DNA from: Lactobacillus rodentium
GTDB taxonomy: Bacteria > Bacillota > Bacilli > Lactobacillales > Lactobacillaceae
Direction: 5' to 3'
NCBI RefSeq assembly: GCF_003423665.1
Contig: NZ_BFBY01000005.1
Location: 1 to 49,528, forward strand
DNA length: 49,528 nt
Of the stretch, positions 8,567 through 16,613 are shown in pieces. Position 1 is the first letter of the stretch, and each line of letters opens with the position of its first letter. A program made the translations under genes and the position numbers. Under the pieces are notes generated by a model. The model did not search any database. It was not told where the DNA came from and was given only the letters and a program-made list of their open reading frames with translations.

Positions 8567-8660
8567 CACACAGTGTTTGTACCGCCACTCTGACCACATA
8601 TATAAAAGATAACACATTTTCGCTACCGGAGAAAATGACTACCTACATGACGGTACGTGA
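8567..8660 (-). other. Structured intergenic element, possible small-RNA locus
   Basis: This gap between convergent genes is unusually structured. It has inverted arms GTACCGCCA (8579-8587) and TGACGGTAC (8648-8656). A hairpin CATTTTC / GAAAATG (about 8616-8638) has CTACCGG in its loop. A divergent A/T block (8598-8606) contains TATATA. On the plus strand TTGTAC, 16 bp, TATATA could be a promoter, and GGAG precedes a 17-codon ORF starting at 8635. On the minus strand it ends in the terminator at 8532-8566. The layout recalls Fst-type type I antitoxin RNAs, but no Fst-like toxin peptide was found. Confidence 0.35.
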
Positions 8661-8710
8661 AAATATTAGCATAATAATTAAAAATTAACAATCTTTTTTG
8701 CTTTATTATA

Positions 8711-9667
8711 TTAACTTGTTAATAAATTTTCCATCAACTGATTTATTTCATCTCGCATCTTAAAGTAACTTTTAATTGGATAATTAGCTTGAACAATAAT
8801 GGCAGTTTTGCCATCATTAGAAATCCTTAAGAAGCTGATATAACCATTTCCAGCCCCATTGGCACCATGATAAGTCGCAAAATTATAGAATCCACCACCA
8901 TAGTTACCACCTTGTACTTCTTCACTAGAGCCAACAAATAGGCGATCACGATCTTTTTTACTCAACAGTGTGCCATTAAGCATTGCCTTGGTCACTTTAT
9001 ATAAATCGGAATTTGACATAACTAAACTACCAGTACCAAATTCTCCATGTAATTCATTTATATCAAGATCTACTGGTTGTAATTCCTTAGTTTGCTTGTC
9101 TTTTTGATAACTCTTGGCAAAATTAATCCTATTTACCCTTTTACTCCAAACAAATGCTGTATGCTTAAGACCCAGTTTTTTTCCAATACGTTCGTTAAAA
9201 TTCTCTTCATAAGATTTGTGAGTAACTTTTTCAATAATTCCAGCTAAAAGCACATAGTTAATTGGCTGATATGAACGTTTACCATAATTTTGGGTCACAA
9301 ATTTGGTTTTTTTAAGATCATACTTAATACCTGTTTGATCAGAGCTATATTTGGGACTACCATAATCATTTTCTGCATAAGTTAATCCGGAGGTCATTTG
9401 CAACAATTGTTCCATTGTAATCTTGGATGCATTTGGAGCTTGTGGATAGAATTTAACTAATTTATCAGTTAATTTAACTTTTCCCGACTTAACAAGTTGC
9501 ATAAACATAGTAGCTGTCATAGCTTTTTGAATAGAGTTAATTAAATAAGCTGAATTCGTAGTATTAGGCTGATGTTTAGCTTTATTTGCCATCCCCGTTG
9601 CATAGTTTAAATATCGCTTATTATCTTTAATCACTAAAACACTGCCGACAAAACCTTGATTTTTCAA
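8711..9667 (-). CDS. Serine hydrolase (beta-lactamase/PBP-like fold), N-terminally short
   Basis: About 318 residues of the serine beta-lactamase-like fold. SIQK (Ser45-Lys48) fits the SxxK nucleophile motif, SYQPINY (about 132-138) sits where YxN is expected but with Pro in the Asn position, and HGANGAG matches the HxG-type third motif. Relatives in this position are usually secreted through an N-terminal signal or anchor. Here the frame has no ATG, no good Shine-Dalgarno and no signal peptide: it runs open from the end of dltD, with a TTG at 9667 as the only plausible start. It may have lost its 5' end or be expressed by coupling to dltD. D-alanyl esterase or carboxypeptidase activity is an inference. 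Confidence 0.65.
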   Translation of the reverse strand: MKNQGFVGSVLVIKDNKRYLNYATGMANKAKHQPNTTNSAYLINSIQKAMTATMFMQLVKSGKVKLTDKLVKFYPQAPNASKITMEQLLQMTSGLTYAENDYGSPKYSSDQTGIKYDLKKTKFVTQNYGKRSYQPINYVLLAGIIEKVTHKSYEENFNERIGKKLGLKHTAFVWSKRVNRINFAKSYQKDKQTKELQPVDLDINELHGEFGTGSLVMSNSDLYKVTKAMLNGTLLSKKDRDRLFVGSSEEVQGGNYGGGFYNFATYHGANGAGNGYISFLRISNDGKTAIIVQANYPIKSYFKMRDEINQLMENLLTS

Positions 9668-9710
9668 AGTTGTCTTAATTTTCTGTTTTATTGAAATTTT
9701 CTTTTGAGAT

Positions 9711-10997
9711 TTAGTTGCTTTTACTCGCAGAAACCTTCGTTGGACCTACATTAGTCTTATTAGCCCATGCCTTACTGAAATAGTAATTATCCATATGATA
9801 AGTAATCGGTTGATTCTTTTGCTTCATAAAAGGTTGGACATACTGATCAACTGTTAACCAACCATTCCAGCCCAAGTGAATTGTATCTTCCATGAAGTAT
9901 TTCTTATTGCCATCTTTAGTCAAGTTCACAATGTTATCGAAGCCTTGACTACTTAACTGCTTAACAATCTTATTGGTTGCCTCTTGATACATCTTTTCTG
10001 ACAAACCAGTGTACTTGGCCCATTTTGAGTTTACTGGTGGAATGATGAACAACACATTAGTATGTTGACTAGCAAATTGATCTAAAACTAATTCTAAATC
10101 TCCATATTCTGGGGATTTTGTATAATCAAAGTTCTTTTGTGACCCCTTTAATCTTGCTACTTCTTTCTCCCCTAAGCGATGAGTATAAAAAGAATTAGAA
10201 ATATCAAAAGGATTATTTGTAGTATGCTCTGCACCTTGATCAAGTGCTATTTGACGTAAGTTATCATAGGCATAAGTACCTGGTAGCTTATGTGCTCCAC
10301 TTTGAATTTGGGGTACATTATTAGGCATATTTAAAGATGAAAAAAGATCATCTTCGTTTTCCAAAATTCTTTGGCGAGTTTCTAACAATAATCGAGTTTG
10401 ACCAGAAATTTGTTTTCCCGCTGCTAATGTCTGAAGTGCTGATTTGGTTGATTCATCAGCTGTACCAGCTGGCATAGTTAATAAACGCTTAGCCGCATAA
10501 CGCGTAGCTTCACTATTTTTTGCACTCAAAATCCAATCAACAGCTTGTAATTGTGAAAAATACATACTAAAAGCGGCTGAATTCTGCCCTTCTTTAGTAA
10601 ACCATTGAGGAGAAATAATCATAACCGCTTTTTTATCAGTCAATTCTTGACTAGTTCCCTGCATACCAAAAAAGTGTGTTAGTGATTGACTTCCCGGGCC
10701 ACCTAAAAGGAATGGCTTATAGTCACGCTTATATTTGTAAGCTAACACACTTGGGTGCATGGGATCCATTCTTGAAAGTTCACTTGAACCATAAAAGGGT
10801 ACATATTCTTTTGCAAAAGCAGCCTTTTTTATTTCTTGTCCTTTAAATATATTATTTGAACGAGAAACTGAAGCCTTAAACAAAGCAGAATCTGATTTAC
10901 CACTAAAATGCCAAGGGACTAAAAAAAGAATTCCTAATAAAACAAAAGCACAGATAACTGGACCAAAAATTTGCCACAGTTTGCGTTTATTACTCAT
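9711..10997 (-). CDS. dltD: D-alanine transfer protein DltD
   Basis: A 428-residue protein with an N-terminal membrane anchor (about 9-31, [16 protein letters not shown]) and an extracellular SGNH-hydrolase-like domain. Key motifs are [12 protein letters not shown] near 69-80 (nucleophile Ser) and [10 protein letters not shown] near 370 (Asp-x-x-His). DltD completes the transfer of D-alanine to teichoic acids outside the membrane. The gene overlaps dltC by 8 nt. The last codons continue, in another frame, into the reading frame of the downstream serine hydrolase. Confidence 0.95.
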   Translation of the reverse strand: MSNKRKLWQIFGPVICAFVLLGILFLVPWHFSGKSDSALFKASVSRSNNIFKGQEIKKAAFAKEYVPFYGSSELSRMDPMHPSVLAYKYKRDYKPFLLGGPGSQSLTHFFGMQGTSQELTDKKAVMIISPQWFTKEGQNSAAFSMYFSQLQAVDWILSAKNSEATRYAAKRLLTMPAGTADESTKSALQTLAAGKQISGQTRLLLETRQRILENEDDLFSSLNMPNNVPQIQSGAHKLPGTYAYDNLRQIALDQGAEHTTNNPFDISNSFYTHRLGEKEVARLKGSQKNFDYTKSPEYGDLELVLDQFASQHTNVLFIIPPVNSKWAKYTGLSEKMYQEATNKIVKQLSSQGFDNIVNLTKDGNKKYFMEDTIHLGWNGWLTVDQYVQPFMKQKNQPITYHMDNYYFSKAWANKTNVGPTKVSASKSN

Positions 10998-11229
10998 TTC
11001 TTAGACTTTCAACCTTTTCAATAATCTTGTTTGGAGTAGCCCATTCATCGCGATTAAATTCTGAAACTGGTGCAGTAATACCAGTTTTTTCTTGTAATTC
11101 TAATAGCATTTGTACAGTAGCCATTGAATCTAGTAAACCATTATCAAATAGATTTTCATCCATTTGTTCGCTTAAATCTTCACCAGTTAATTCATTTAAA
11201 ATATCTAAAACTGCTTCTTTAGTATCCAT
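10990..11229 (-). CDS. dltC: D-alanyl carrier protein DltC
   Basis: A 79-residue acyl-carrier-protein homologue with the phosphopantetheine site LLDSMATVQ (Ser35). DltA loads D-alanine onto the arm and DltC delivers it to DltB at the membrane. Size, acidity and position between dltB and dltD are all as expected. There is a 59-nt gap from dltB and an 8-nt overlap with dltD. Confidence 0.95.
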   Translation of the reverse strand: MDTKEAVLDILNELTGEDLSEQMDENLFDNGLLDSMATVQMLLELQEKTGITAPVSEFNRDEWATPNKIIEKVESLRNE

Positions 11230-11288
11230 TTTTATACCTCATAATCTTATCAATTTAATTTTTAATATCATTATACTTATTATCTCAC

Positions 11289-12506
11289 TTAGTGGAACCA
11301 TAATGTATCAAGAAATCCTGAGAAGATCAGAAAACTGAAACATACCACATTGAAAGTTAAGAAAATTGCCAATGCTTGCGTAAATTTATTATGCGGGATT
11401 TGCTTTTGATGTTTTTTCTTAAATCGCAACCAAATGTCATTAATAATAATGGCCAACGCATGATAAATACCGTAAACAATATAGAACCAAGTTAAGCCAT
11501 GCCAAAAGCCCATAATTAAGAAATCAACTAAATATGCGACTTGTGAGATTCTAATTCTGTTCTTGATTAATTTTTTCTTCATTGCAAAAAATGTAAAGCG
11601 CATAAAGATAAAATCACGGAACCAGAATGAAAGGGTCATATGCCAGCGATTCCAGAAATCTTTAATATTTTTGGAAATAAAGGGCTTATTAAAGTTCATT
11701 GGAGTTTTAATCCCCATGAAGTAAGAAGTACCGACTGCAAATAGCGAATATCCTGCAAAGTCAAAGAACAAATACATACTGTAGCAATACATATAAGCTA
11801 CTAAGGCCCAAGAAATTTTAAGACCCCCATTTGCATTACCTAGTACTTGAGCTGCATGAGCAACTTGTGGCAACCATATCGTACCAAAAACATAACCAAT
11901 TATAAATTTGTAAAGAAAGCCCTGAAAAATATACCGTGTTCCTAATCGTAACTGATCAAGATATTCTTCTCGTTCAGGAGCTTTGTCACAATCAGCTTTA
12001 AAACGACGATAGCGATCAATTGGGCCTGAAGATAGAGTTGGATAAAAAAGTAAAAAGCGAGCATAAGTTATAGGATCAACTTTTTTAATTGTGCCATCCC
12101 TTAACTCCATAATTACTTCAACCGTCTTAAAAGTTAAATATGAGACTCCCATAAAGCCGATTAAGCTAGCAACTTGAGTCGGTACTACAGCGGCAATTTT
12201 TACTGTAGTTAAAGGCAAAATTGCTAATATTACCGCTAAACAGAAAACCCAGGTTTTATTTTTTCCGGCTTGACGATATCTTTGATAAGCAAACGTAATT
12301 ATAAATTGGAAAATTACATAAGCAATTAACTGCCATCCTTGAATAGTATCTTTCCCATCAAACATTAAGAAAAGAAAAACTAAAGAAAAGATAGCTTCAT
12401 AAATTTTAAATCTTTTACCAAAATAAAGGCCAATTATTAATGGCAATAAAGCTACTAAGATAATTAAAAAGTAACGCGGATTGGTATAAGGCTGTAAGTT
12501 AATCAC
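11289..12506 (-). CDS. dltB: D-alanyl transfer MBOAT protein DltB
   Basis: A 405-residue polytopic membrane protein of the MBOAT family. The conserved region has FWNRWHMTLSFWFRDFIF and, further on, MGFWHGLTWFYIVYG, which contains the invariant histidine. DltB takes D-alanine from DltC across the membrane for teichoic-acid modification. It overlaps dltA by 4 nt, showing coupling. The order X-A-B-C-D is the canonical one. Confidence 0.95.
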   Translation of the reverse strand: MINLQPYTNPRYFLIILVALLPLIIGLYFGKRFKIYEAIFSLVFLFLMFDGKDTIQGWQLIAYVIFQFIITFAYQRYRQAGKNKTWVFCLAVILAILPLTTVKIAAVVPTQVASLIGFMGVSYLTFKTVEVIMELRDGTIKKVDPITYARFLLFYPTLSSGPIDRYRRFKADCDKAPEREEYLDQLRLGTRYIFQGFLYKFIIGYVFGTIWLPQVAHAAQVLGNANGGLKISWALVAYMYCYSMYLFFDFAGYSLFAVGTSYFMGIKTPMNFNKPFISKNIKDFWNRWHMTLSFWFRDFIFMRFTFFAMKKKLIKNRIRISQVAYLVDFLIMGFWHGLTWFYIVYGIYHALAIIINDIWLRFKKKHQKQIPHNKFTQALAIFLTFNVVCFSFLIFSGFLDTLWFH

Positions 12507-14014
12507 GCATTAACCTCCTTAATAACTTGCTTGATATCCACTTTTCCATTTTGTGAAATAGGCATCTCATCTTGGAAAATAAATCGTTGTGGCAACATGT
12601 AAGGCATAATGTCCTTACTTAAATCTTCACGTAATTTTTTGACTAATTCTTCGTCAGAATATTTATCTCGGACACCATCTGCTAATTCAACCACTGCAAC
12701 TAATTGTTGTACTTTATGTTGTGCATTATATTTTGGTGCAACTACCCCATATCTTACCAAAGGATTTTTTGCCAAATAAAAATTAATTTCTTCAAGTTCA
12801 ATTCGATAACCATTAAATTTTACTTGGAAATCAATTCGTCCACGGTAAAACAGCATATCACCATCTAAAAAGCCTAAATCCCCAGCACGATAACTTGGAT
12901 AGTCATTTTGGTCATCTTGATAAAAGGCAGCCGCTGTTTTTTCTGGATTATTCAAATATCCTTTAGAAACACTCGGACCTGAGATTACGACCTCACCTTG
13001 ATCAGCTTTTTCACCCTTTGAGGTATCAATTGTAACGTGAGTATCGTCCTTAGCTACCCCAATTGGCAAACGATCATATTTATTAAGAATGTCATCGGTA
13101 ATTTCAACTTGGGTAACAGCAACTGTAGTTTCAGTTGGACCATAAGTATTATAAATATGAGCATCAGGGAATTTTTTCTTAAGCATTTGTGCAGTTTTAT
13201 GACTCAATTCTTCACCACAGAATAAGAAAGTTGTTAATTCTGGATGATGTGCCTGATCAAAAGTTGGATCTAAAAAGCACATTTCTGCAAATGAAGGGGT
13301 AGAAACCCACACATTAAACTGTAATTTTGGTAAGGTTTGGAATAATTTACCGATGTTTTCTGTAACTTCATGTGGTAAAACAACTAACTTACCACCTGCT
13401 GTAAGCGCAGGATAAAGACTCATAACAGAAAGATCAAAAGAATAAGGTGCTTGTGCCAAAAAACTAGGATGTTCTGGTAACTTAAAATCAGTTAATTCCC
13501 AATTTACAAAACTTAAAAGATTATCATGACTGATTTGTACACCCTTTGGCTTACCAGTAGTACCAGAAGTAAAAATGATATAGAAATTGTCATTGCCGTC
13601 AACAAATTCTTTTTCATTAATAGTGTAATTGCCGTCGACTACTTCATCAGGAGTTAAAACTTGAATCTGATCCATCTTAATTGGTAGAGGATCTATTGCA
13701 ATAACCATTGGAGCTTCTGAAACCTCTTGGATCATAGTTAAGCGTTCACTATTTGAATAGGAAGCGATTGGAATATAAGCATGACCAGCTTTTACAGCAC
13801 CCAAAAAACTAGCTACCATTTCAAAAGTTTGGCCACCCCAAATCATAATTGGAGCTTTTGCAGGTAAATTCATTTCTTGAATTTTAGCTGCATATGCATC
13901 AGAACGTTTTTTTAAATCACCATAAGTATTTAATTCACCTAAATAATCATAAGCTACTCTGTCAGGCTCTGCTGTGGCGATTTGATCAATCTGTTTGATT
14001 ACATCTTTAATCAT
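12503..14014 (-). CDS. dltA: D-alanine--D-alanyl carrier protein ligase DltA
   Basis: A 503-residue cytosolic adenylate-forming enzyme. The P-loop-like FTSGTTGKPKGV lies near 148-160, NTYGPTETTVA near 290, YRAGDLG near 377, and the C-terminal ISQNGKVDIK contains the catalytic Lys. It activates D-alanine with ATP and loads it onto DltC. A clear Shine-Dalgarno (TTGAGGAG) precedes the ATG and lies just after the dltX stop. Length is typical. Confidence 0.95.
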   Translation of the reverse strand: MIKDVIKQIDQIATAEPDRVAYDYLGELNTYGDLKKRSDAYAAKIQEMNLPAKAPIMIWGGQTFEMVASFLGAVKAGHAYIPIASYSNSERLTMIQEVSEAPMVIAIDPLPIKMDQIQVLTPDEVVDGNYTINEKEFVDGNDNFYIIFTSGTTGKPKGVQISHDNLLSFVNWELTDFKLPEHPSFLAQAPYSFDLSVMSLYPALTAGGKLVVLPHEVTENIGKLFQTLPKLQFNVWVSTPSFAEMCFLDPTFDQAHHPELTTFLFCGEELSHKTAQMLKKKFPDAHIYNTYGPTETTVAVTQVEITDDILNKYDRLPIGVAKDDTHVTIDTSKGEKADQGEVVISGPSVSKGYLNNPEKTAAAFYQDDQNDYPSYRAGDLGFLDGDMLFYRGRIDFQVKFNGYRIELEEINFYLAKNPLVRYGVVAPKYNAQHKVQQLVAVVELADGVRDKYSDEELVKKLREDLSKDIMPYMLPQRFIFQDEMPISQNGKVDIKQVIKEVNA

Positions 14015-14032
14015 TAGTGACTAACTCCTCAA

Positions 14033-14203
14033 TTAAAAATCTTTATAAATAAATTTAGCTCCACCAACACCAGTGTAAGAATATAAGTACACCAATACTA
14101 CTAGGATGGCAAAATAAAATAAAGTTTTCCCTATAAATAGACCAATATTTTTAGCGCGTGAATTTTTAGTTGCCGGTGATTCTGTTTTTGATTTATCAGT
14201 CAT
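14033..14203 (-). CDS. dltX: Teichoic acid D-Ala incorporation-associated protein DltX
   Basis: A 56-residue ORF directly upstream of dltA and easily missed. It has a polar Lys/Ser/Thr-rich N-terminus, one membrane helix (about 27-45, TLFYFAILVVLVYLYSY) and the conserved C-terminal motif FIYKDF, the DltX hallmark. DltX is required for D-alanylation and the motif is thought to act with DltB/DltD. The ATG at 14203 is preceded by AGGGG. A minus-strand -10 (TATAAT, 14247-14252) about 40 nt upstream may serve the operon; no strong -35 is seen. Confidence 0.9.
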   Translation of the reverse strand: MTDKSKTESPATKNSRAKNIGLFIGKTLFYFAILVVLVYLYSYTGVGGAKFIYKDF

Positions 14204-14345
14204 TATGGCACCCCTACTTCTACTTTTGCTTAAATTTTACCTCATCATTATAAGTCTGATTAGGATTTTTTAAATTTTTAACTAATATTATCAAATTTAA
14301 CAATCTATAATTATATCAAAAACTAACTCTTTATTTAATCATTGC

Positions 14346-14636
14346 CTACTGGTTTGCATTTTTTCTGCCATAATAATAGGCAATTGCCATAAAAAGTCCT
14401 TGAATCAAAGAAACAAAGATAAAAGCAAAAATACAAGTTGATAATAACTTTCGTGGATTCAGCCACATTTTTTCTTTTGCCGTGGTCAACAGATAAACAG
14501 AAAAAATTACTACAATCAGTAAAGGTACGGCAAAGATCAAACTTTTATAAGCCTGAAACAACATCAAATAAGCACTTCCTGATAAAAGTCCTGCCCAACC
14601 CGTTAGTCTTAACCAAAATTGAATTTTTCTTTCCAT
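14346..14636 (-). CDS. Small membrane protein of unknown function
   Basis: A 96-residue protein with three predicted helices (about 8-26, 32-50 and 64-86), a positive N-terminus and a Lys/Arg-rich end. I do not recognise a family. It follows the propeller-like gene by 26 nt, so the two are probably co-transcribed. Its Shine-Dalgarno (GAAAG) is weak. The 140 bp after it, up to dltX, hold only an AT-rich promoter region. Confidence 0.65.
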   Translation of the reverse strand: MERKIQFWLRLTGWAGLLSGSAYLMLFQAYKSLIFAVPLLIVVIFSVYLLTTAKEKMWLNPRKLLSTCIFAFIFVSLIQGLFMAIAYYYGRKNANQ

Positions 14637-14662
14637 AATTATTATTTACTTTCTTTAACAAA

Positions 14663-15835
14663 CTAATTACTACCAATTAATGAATTAATATTTGCGGAAA
14701 TAACACGATCCATCGTCATTACATTATTTTTAGCATAGGCCTTTGCGCCCGATTCAAATAGCATTAACAGTTGCCCATCAACAGCATTAATCTGTTCTAA
14801 ATACGGAGGACACTCAATTACTTTTTCAGCATTTTTTTCATCTAAATTATTAAGCGCTGATAGCGGGAAAAAGTATAGCTTAGAATTTTTACTTCCGTAC
14901 GACTGGCTTAAAATAATGTAATTATTATAGAAAGTAATTCCTTGAATTTGACGATCCATACTTGCGCTACCTGCTTCATCAGACCATGATACTTTGCCAG
15001 TTACTGCTTTTATTTGATCACTGGTAATAGTGCCCTTAAAAGGTTTTTCACGTGCAATTGGATAGGCGGCAATTTTTCCGTTGCTATATTCATTAAAAAA
15101 ACCTACAAATAACTGATCATCATAATAAGTAACACAAGATGCCTGTTGTATTGTTGGTAAAGCTATCACATCATCATATTTTAAGAATTTTTTATCTTGT
15201 TGATAGTTATATTTTTCAACTTGCTTCAGTGAAAATGACATTAAAGCTGCCTGATCATCAACTGTCCCAGTAACCCAAAGCTTTTTTTCTACTGGATCAT
15301 AGGTGATAGCACCTAAATGAGGTTTCCCATTTATATAAAGAGTTTTAATATATTTTCCCGTCTTTTTATTTATCACATAAATTAGCGAATTATTCTGATG
15401 CGTAGAATCATAAGCTGTAATCAATAGATAGTCACCTGCAATTGTTAATCCTTGCGGTGTCATCGTGGTCACATTAGCTAAGCCGCCCTTTTTAGAATTA
15501 TAGGCACGACTAACGACTTGTCCCGGAATAACAACATCCCTACCAATTTTCGTATTACTTGGCACCTCATAAGCTGCCGTGTATAATTGCGGATAATTAG
15601 CATTGAGTTTTTTCTTATAATTAGTAAAAGTAAGGTGAGCTGGACTAATACTCGTTCCATCCTTTGCTTTAACTAAAGTTGGACGCTTATTTAAGCCGGT
15701 TTGTAGATTTTGGTGATAGTAATATCCTCCTAAACCGATACCTACAATTACCATTAATAAGAGGATGAAAATAAAAAGACGTAAATGCTTATGTGATTTT
15801 GTTTTTTCCATACCTCTTGTTTCTTCCTCTTTCAT
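14663..15835 (-). CDS. Membrane-anchored extracellular protein, beta-propeller-like
   Basis: About 382-390 residues: a short cytosolic tail, one membrane helix (LFIFILLLMVIVGIGLGGYY) and an extracellular domain. That domain repeats short beta-rich units of the type GLTIAGDYLLITAYD, LIYVINKKTGKYIKTL and AITYDPVEKKLWVTG, like YncE/SMP-30-style propellers. No catalytic motif is evident; it may bind envelope material. Two starts are possible, 15835 and 15811 (MEKTKSHKH). A TATAAT at 15850-15855 would put the transcript start only about 8 nt before the first ATG, so 15811 may be the real start. Upstream lie the three tandem cassettes. Confidence 0.65.
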   Translation of the reverse strand: MKEEETRGMEKTKSHKHLRLFIFILLLMVIVGIGLGGYYYHQNLQTGLNKRPTLVKAKDGTSISPAHLTFTNYKKKLNANYPQLYTAAYEVPSNTKIGRDVVIPGQVVSRAYNSKKGGLANVTTMTPQGLTIAGDYLLITAYDSTHQNNSLIYVINKKTGKYIKTLYINGKPHLGAITYDPVEKKLWVTGTVDDQAALMSFSLKQVEKYNYQQDKKFLKYDDVIALPTIQQASCVTYYDDQLFVGFFNEYSNGKIAAYPIAREKPFKGTITSDQIKAVTGKVSWSDEAGSASMDRQIQGITFYNNYIILSQSYGSKNSKLYFFPLSALNNLDEKNAEKVIECPPYLEQINAVDGQLLMLFESGAKAYAKNNVMTMDRVISANINSLIGSN

Positions 15836-15958
15836 TAAGTATTTTATTCATTATAGCTAAAGTATCTTTAGATAAAAAGTAGTAAAAATATAGTAATAAC
15901 GCAAAATATATAAAATAATTTTATTTATCATAGATTTTATGTATTTTGTTCATATTTT
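15836..15958. other. AT-rich gap before the tandem cassettes
   Basis: Part of the 877-bp region between the propeller-like gene and the SPC ATPase. It holds a possible minus-strand -10 at 15850-15855 and very AT-rich sequence. No degenerate fourth cassette is recognisable here. Confidence 0.5.
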
Positions 15959-16000
15959 ATTCACATTTTACTTTTATTATATAAACCATAGCAATGGGAA

Positions 16001-16045
16001 TTATCCCAAAGCTATTAGCATTAACATCCAACTTTTTATTTTCAT
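16001..16045 (-). CDS. 14-residue peptide ORF, cassette 1
   Basis: The minus strand has GGAGGAG (16051-16057), 5 nt, then ATG and 14 codons encoding MKIKSWMLMLIALG. The peptide is cationic at the start, hydrophobic in the middle and has one Trp. A weak promoter, TTGATC (16091-16096), 17 bp, TATGTT (16068-16073), lies upstream, with the 7-bp palindrome in its spacer. The stop codon falls inside the hairpin at the ORF end. It differs from copies 2 and 3 by Leu13 in place of Ser. It could be a signalling peptide, a small toxin or a leader peptide; alternatively the other strand is the functional one. Confidence 0.5.
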   Translation of the reverse strand: MKIKSWMLMLIALG

Positions 16046-16108
16046 TCTTACTCCTCCAAGTAGATTGAACATATTATCAGTTTTTTAACTGATCAAATTT
16101 ATCCCAAA

Positions 16109-16148
16109 AAAGAGACTGCGTTCGTTCTTGTGCAGTCTCTTTCTTTTT
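16109..16148 (+). terminator. Terminator of cassette 1 (bidirectional)
   Basis: The AGAGACTGC / GCAGTCTCT stem is followed by TTCTTTTT on the plus strand and TTTTTT on the minus strand. Confidence 0.85.
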
Positions 16149-16258
16149 ACCCTCTATCCTATTCTTTAAATGAATAAGGGTATTTAGTCCCTTTTATGAA
16201 AAACATCATACTTTCTTCACAATTAGCTCTTATTATATAAACTAATAGCAAGAGGGAA

Positions 16259-16303
16259 TTATCCCGAAGCTATTAGCATTAACATCCAACTTTTTATTTT
16301 CAT
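16259..16303 (-). CDS. 14-residue peptide ORF, cassette 2
   Basis: The minus-strand ORF encodes MKIKSWMLMLIASG, with GGAGGAG 5 nt before the ATG. The same weak promoter hexamers occur (TTGATC at 16350-16355, TATGTT at 16326-16331) but with an 18-bp spacer. Apart from Ser13, its codons equal copy 1; copies 2 and 3 encode the same peptide and differ by one synonymous Leu codon. Confidence 0.5.
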   Translation of the reverse strand: MKIKSWMLMLIASG

Positions 16304-16370
16304 TCTTACTCCTCCAAGTAGATTGAACATATTATCAGTTTTTTTAACTGATCAAATTTATCCCAAAAAA

Positions 16371-16402
16371 GTCCACATTAATTTGTGGGCTTTTTCTTTT
16401 TA
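16371..16402 (+). terminator. Terminator of cassette 2 (bidirectional)
   Basis: The GTCCACA / TGTGGGC stem has one wobble pair and is followed by TTTTTCTTTTT on the plus strand and TTTTTT on the minus strand. Confidence 0.85.
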
Positions 16403-16502
16403 TCTATAATCTGTACTTTTTTATTATTTTATTTTTTCTATAAACAAGATTCATAGTTTCTTCACAATCACATTCTATTATTAAAACCATAGCAAGAGGG
16501 AA

Positions 16503-16547
16503 TTATCCCGAAGCTATTAACATTAACATCCAACTTTTTATTTTCAT
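16503..16547 (-). CDS. 14-residue peptide ORF, cassette 3
   Basis: The minus-strand ORF encodes MKIKSWMLMLIASG, identical in sequence to the copy 2 peptide. GGAGGAG lies 5 nt before the ATG. TTGATC (16593-16598) and TATGTT (16570-16575) are 17 bp apart upstream. Confidence 0.5.
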   Translation of the reverse strand: MKIKSWMLMLIASG

Positions 16548-16613
16548 TCTTACTCCTCCAAGTAGATTGAACATATTATCAGTTTTTTAACTGATCAAAT
16601 TTATCCCAAGAAA

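Larger units (their letters stand above)
15960..16148. repeat. Tandem cassette, copy 1 of 3
   Basis: The unit starts with TTCACA (15960-15965) and, exactly 9 bp later, TATTAT (15975-15980). Next come a nested hairpin with outer arms ATAGC / GCTAT and inner GGGA / TCCC, a roughly 85-bp near-invariant block, a 7-bp inverted repeat ATCAGTT / AACTGAT, and a terminator hairpin. The invariant block contains, on the minus strand, a 14-codon ORF with a perfect Shine-Dalgarno. Similarity between copies stops at the terminator, which has a different stem sequence here (AGAGACTGC). Confidence 0.9.
16216..16402. repeat. Tandem cassette, copy 2 of 3
   Basis: Same architecture as copy 1: TTCACA (16216-16221), 9 bp, TATTAT (16231-16236), nested hairpin, near-invariant block, ATCAGTT / AACTGAT inverted repeat, then a terminator. 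The start of the 14-codon ORF lies 258 bp from that of copy 1. The loop of the second inverted repeat is one T longer than in the other copies. The terminator stem (GTCCACA / TGTGGGC) is shared with copy 3 but not copy 1. Confidence 0.9.

Noticed and set aside
8505-8605. Minus-strand ORF of about 33 codons through the structured element
   Set aside because: It has no Shine-Dalgarno, crosses the terminator stem, and its product does not look like an Fst or other known small toxin.
15992-16068. Plus-strand 24-codon ORF in cassette 1 starting ATGGGAATTATC (hydrophobic peptide)
   Set aside because: It has no ribosome binding site, and copies 2 and 3 lack the ATG because of a base change plus a one-base insertion. 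It is the shadow of the better supported minus-strand ORF and RNA structure.
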